Source: Flavobacterium saccharophilum (GTDB lineage Bacteria > Bacteroidota > Bacteroidia > Flavobacteriales > Flavobacteriaceae). Taken from it: 64,000 bases of DNA. Numbering within the stretch: the stretch's first letter is position 1; each line of letters begins with the position of its first letter. The stretch is from positions 186,001 through 250,000 of the forward strand of contig NZ_FRBY01000003.1 in assembly GCF_900142735.1 (NCBI RefSeq), read 5' to 3'. The translations under genes and the position numbers were made by a program. Below, piece by piece: positions 63,696-64,000 of this stretch. The notes beneath the pieces are model-generated. The model searched no databases. It was not told the DNA's origin and was given only the letters and a program-made list of their open reading frames with translations.

Positions 63696-64000
63696 ATGAA
63701 TGACACCTGGACGGAAAGATGGAACGACCGCTACAGCAACGAAGAGTTTGCATATGGCGAAGAACCCAATAATTTCTTTAAAGAACAAATCGAAAAATTA
63801 AATGCCGGAACGATTCTTTTTCCTGCCGAAGGCGAAGGCCGAAATGCTGTTTACGCTGCCAAATTAGGCTGGGAAGTTGCTGCTTTTGATATCAGCGAAG
63901 AAGGAAAAAACAAAGCTTTAAAACTCGCTGAAGCCAACAATGTAACCATCGATTATAAAGTTGGAGCATTAGAAACGCTAAATTATCAACCTCAACAATT
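63696..64000 (+). CDS. SAM-dependent methyltransferase, N-terminal part (runs off right edge)
   Basis: An open frame from the ATG at 63696 to the window end, 101 codons. It begins [20 protein letters not shown] and has motif I as [20 protein letters not shown], followed by [20 protein letters not shown]. This is the start of a class I methyltransferase of the TehB/thiopurine-like branch (W-RYxxxEFAYG-P then [13 protein letters not shown]). It follows the EEP-fold gene by three bases. Confidence 0.88.
   Translation, partial: MNDTWTERWNDRYSNEEFAYGEEPNNFFKEQIEKLNAGTILFPAEGEGRNAVYAAKLGWEVAAFDISEEGKNKALKLAEANNVTIDYKVGALETLNYQPQQ

Overview
The window looks like a chromosomal piece of a Flavobacterium-type member of the Bacteroidota. 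It is AT-rich, promoters fit the TTTG-N19-TAnnTTTG pattern (clearest at 41107-41137), and it carries a SusC/SusD pair with a FecR/ECF-sigma switch, Flavobacterium-style palindromic intergenic repeats and typical Bacteroidota families (DUF6122, DUF4202, AraC regulators with an N-terminal cupin). Three tRNA genes (Arg-TCT, Pro-TGG, Ser-GCT) at 40.6-40.9 kb divide it into two unlike halves.

Left half, almost all on the minus strand. Bases 1-4663 hold an aldo/keto reductase cluster (three reductases, a secreted NTF2-like protein, two AraC regulators). It abuts an aromatic amino acid hydroxylase whose 3' end appears to be cut off at the junction. From 6.4 to 25.5 kb lies a long co-directional block: ECF sigma factor, FecR anti-sigma factor, SusC and SusD, two TlpA-type thioredoxins, a free-standing DsbD N-terminal domain, a secreted protein of unknown function, a full DsbD, a cysteine-desulfurase-like class V aminotransferase and a two-unit M16 metallopeptidase. 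I read it as a TonB-dependent uptake system joined to periplasmic thiol reduction and peptide cleavage; the substrate is unknown. From 26 to 35 kb come ppdK, a decayed biotin-carboxylase start, a second class V aminotransferase, pruA, a second SRPBCC-like protein and trxB. A GC-rich nested palindrome of 91 bases sits at 33.4 kb.

The middle (35-40.5 kb) has a Crp-like regulator, an alpha/beta hydrolase, two tandem isoleucine-rich leader-peptide/terminator modules in front of an orphan acetolactate synthase small subunit (ilvN), and a small mobile-element remnant (HTH protein, unknown protein, tyrosine integrase) ending beside the tRNA genes.

Right half, mixed strands. It holds a thiolase, an NlpC/P60 peptidase, an AraC/aldo-keto reductase/mdaB/ygiN/DUF3291 stress cluster, a methyltransferase diverging from a LysR regulator, a DUF2130 protein and a HslJ-like lipoprotein. 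Then comes a nitrite assimilation cluster (nirB, nirD, DUF4202, a NarX-like kinase, a NarL-like regulator, narK with an extra periplasmic domain, an outer-membrane porin), where several promoters share TACGTA palindromes. Many intergenic gaps here carry long inverted repeats, some nested inside others; I saw none of these families left of the tRNA genes. The window ends in two small exported proteins, an endonuclease/exonuclease/phosphatase-fold protein and the start of a methyltransferase.
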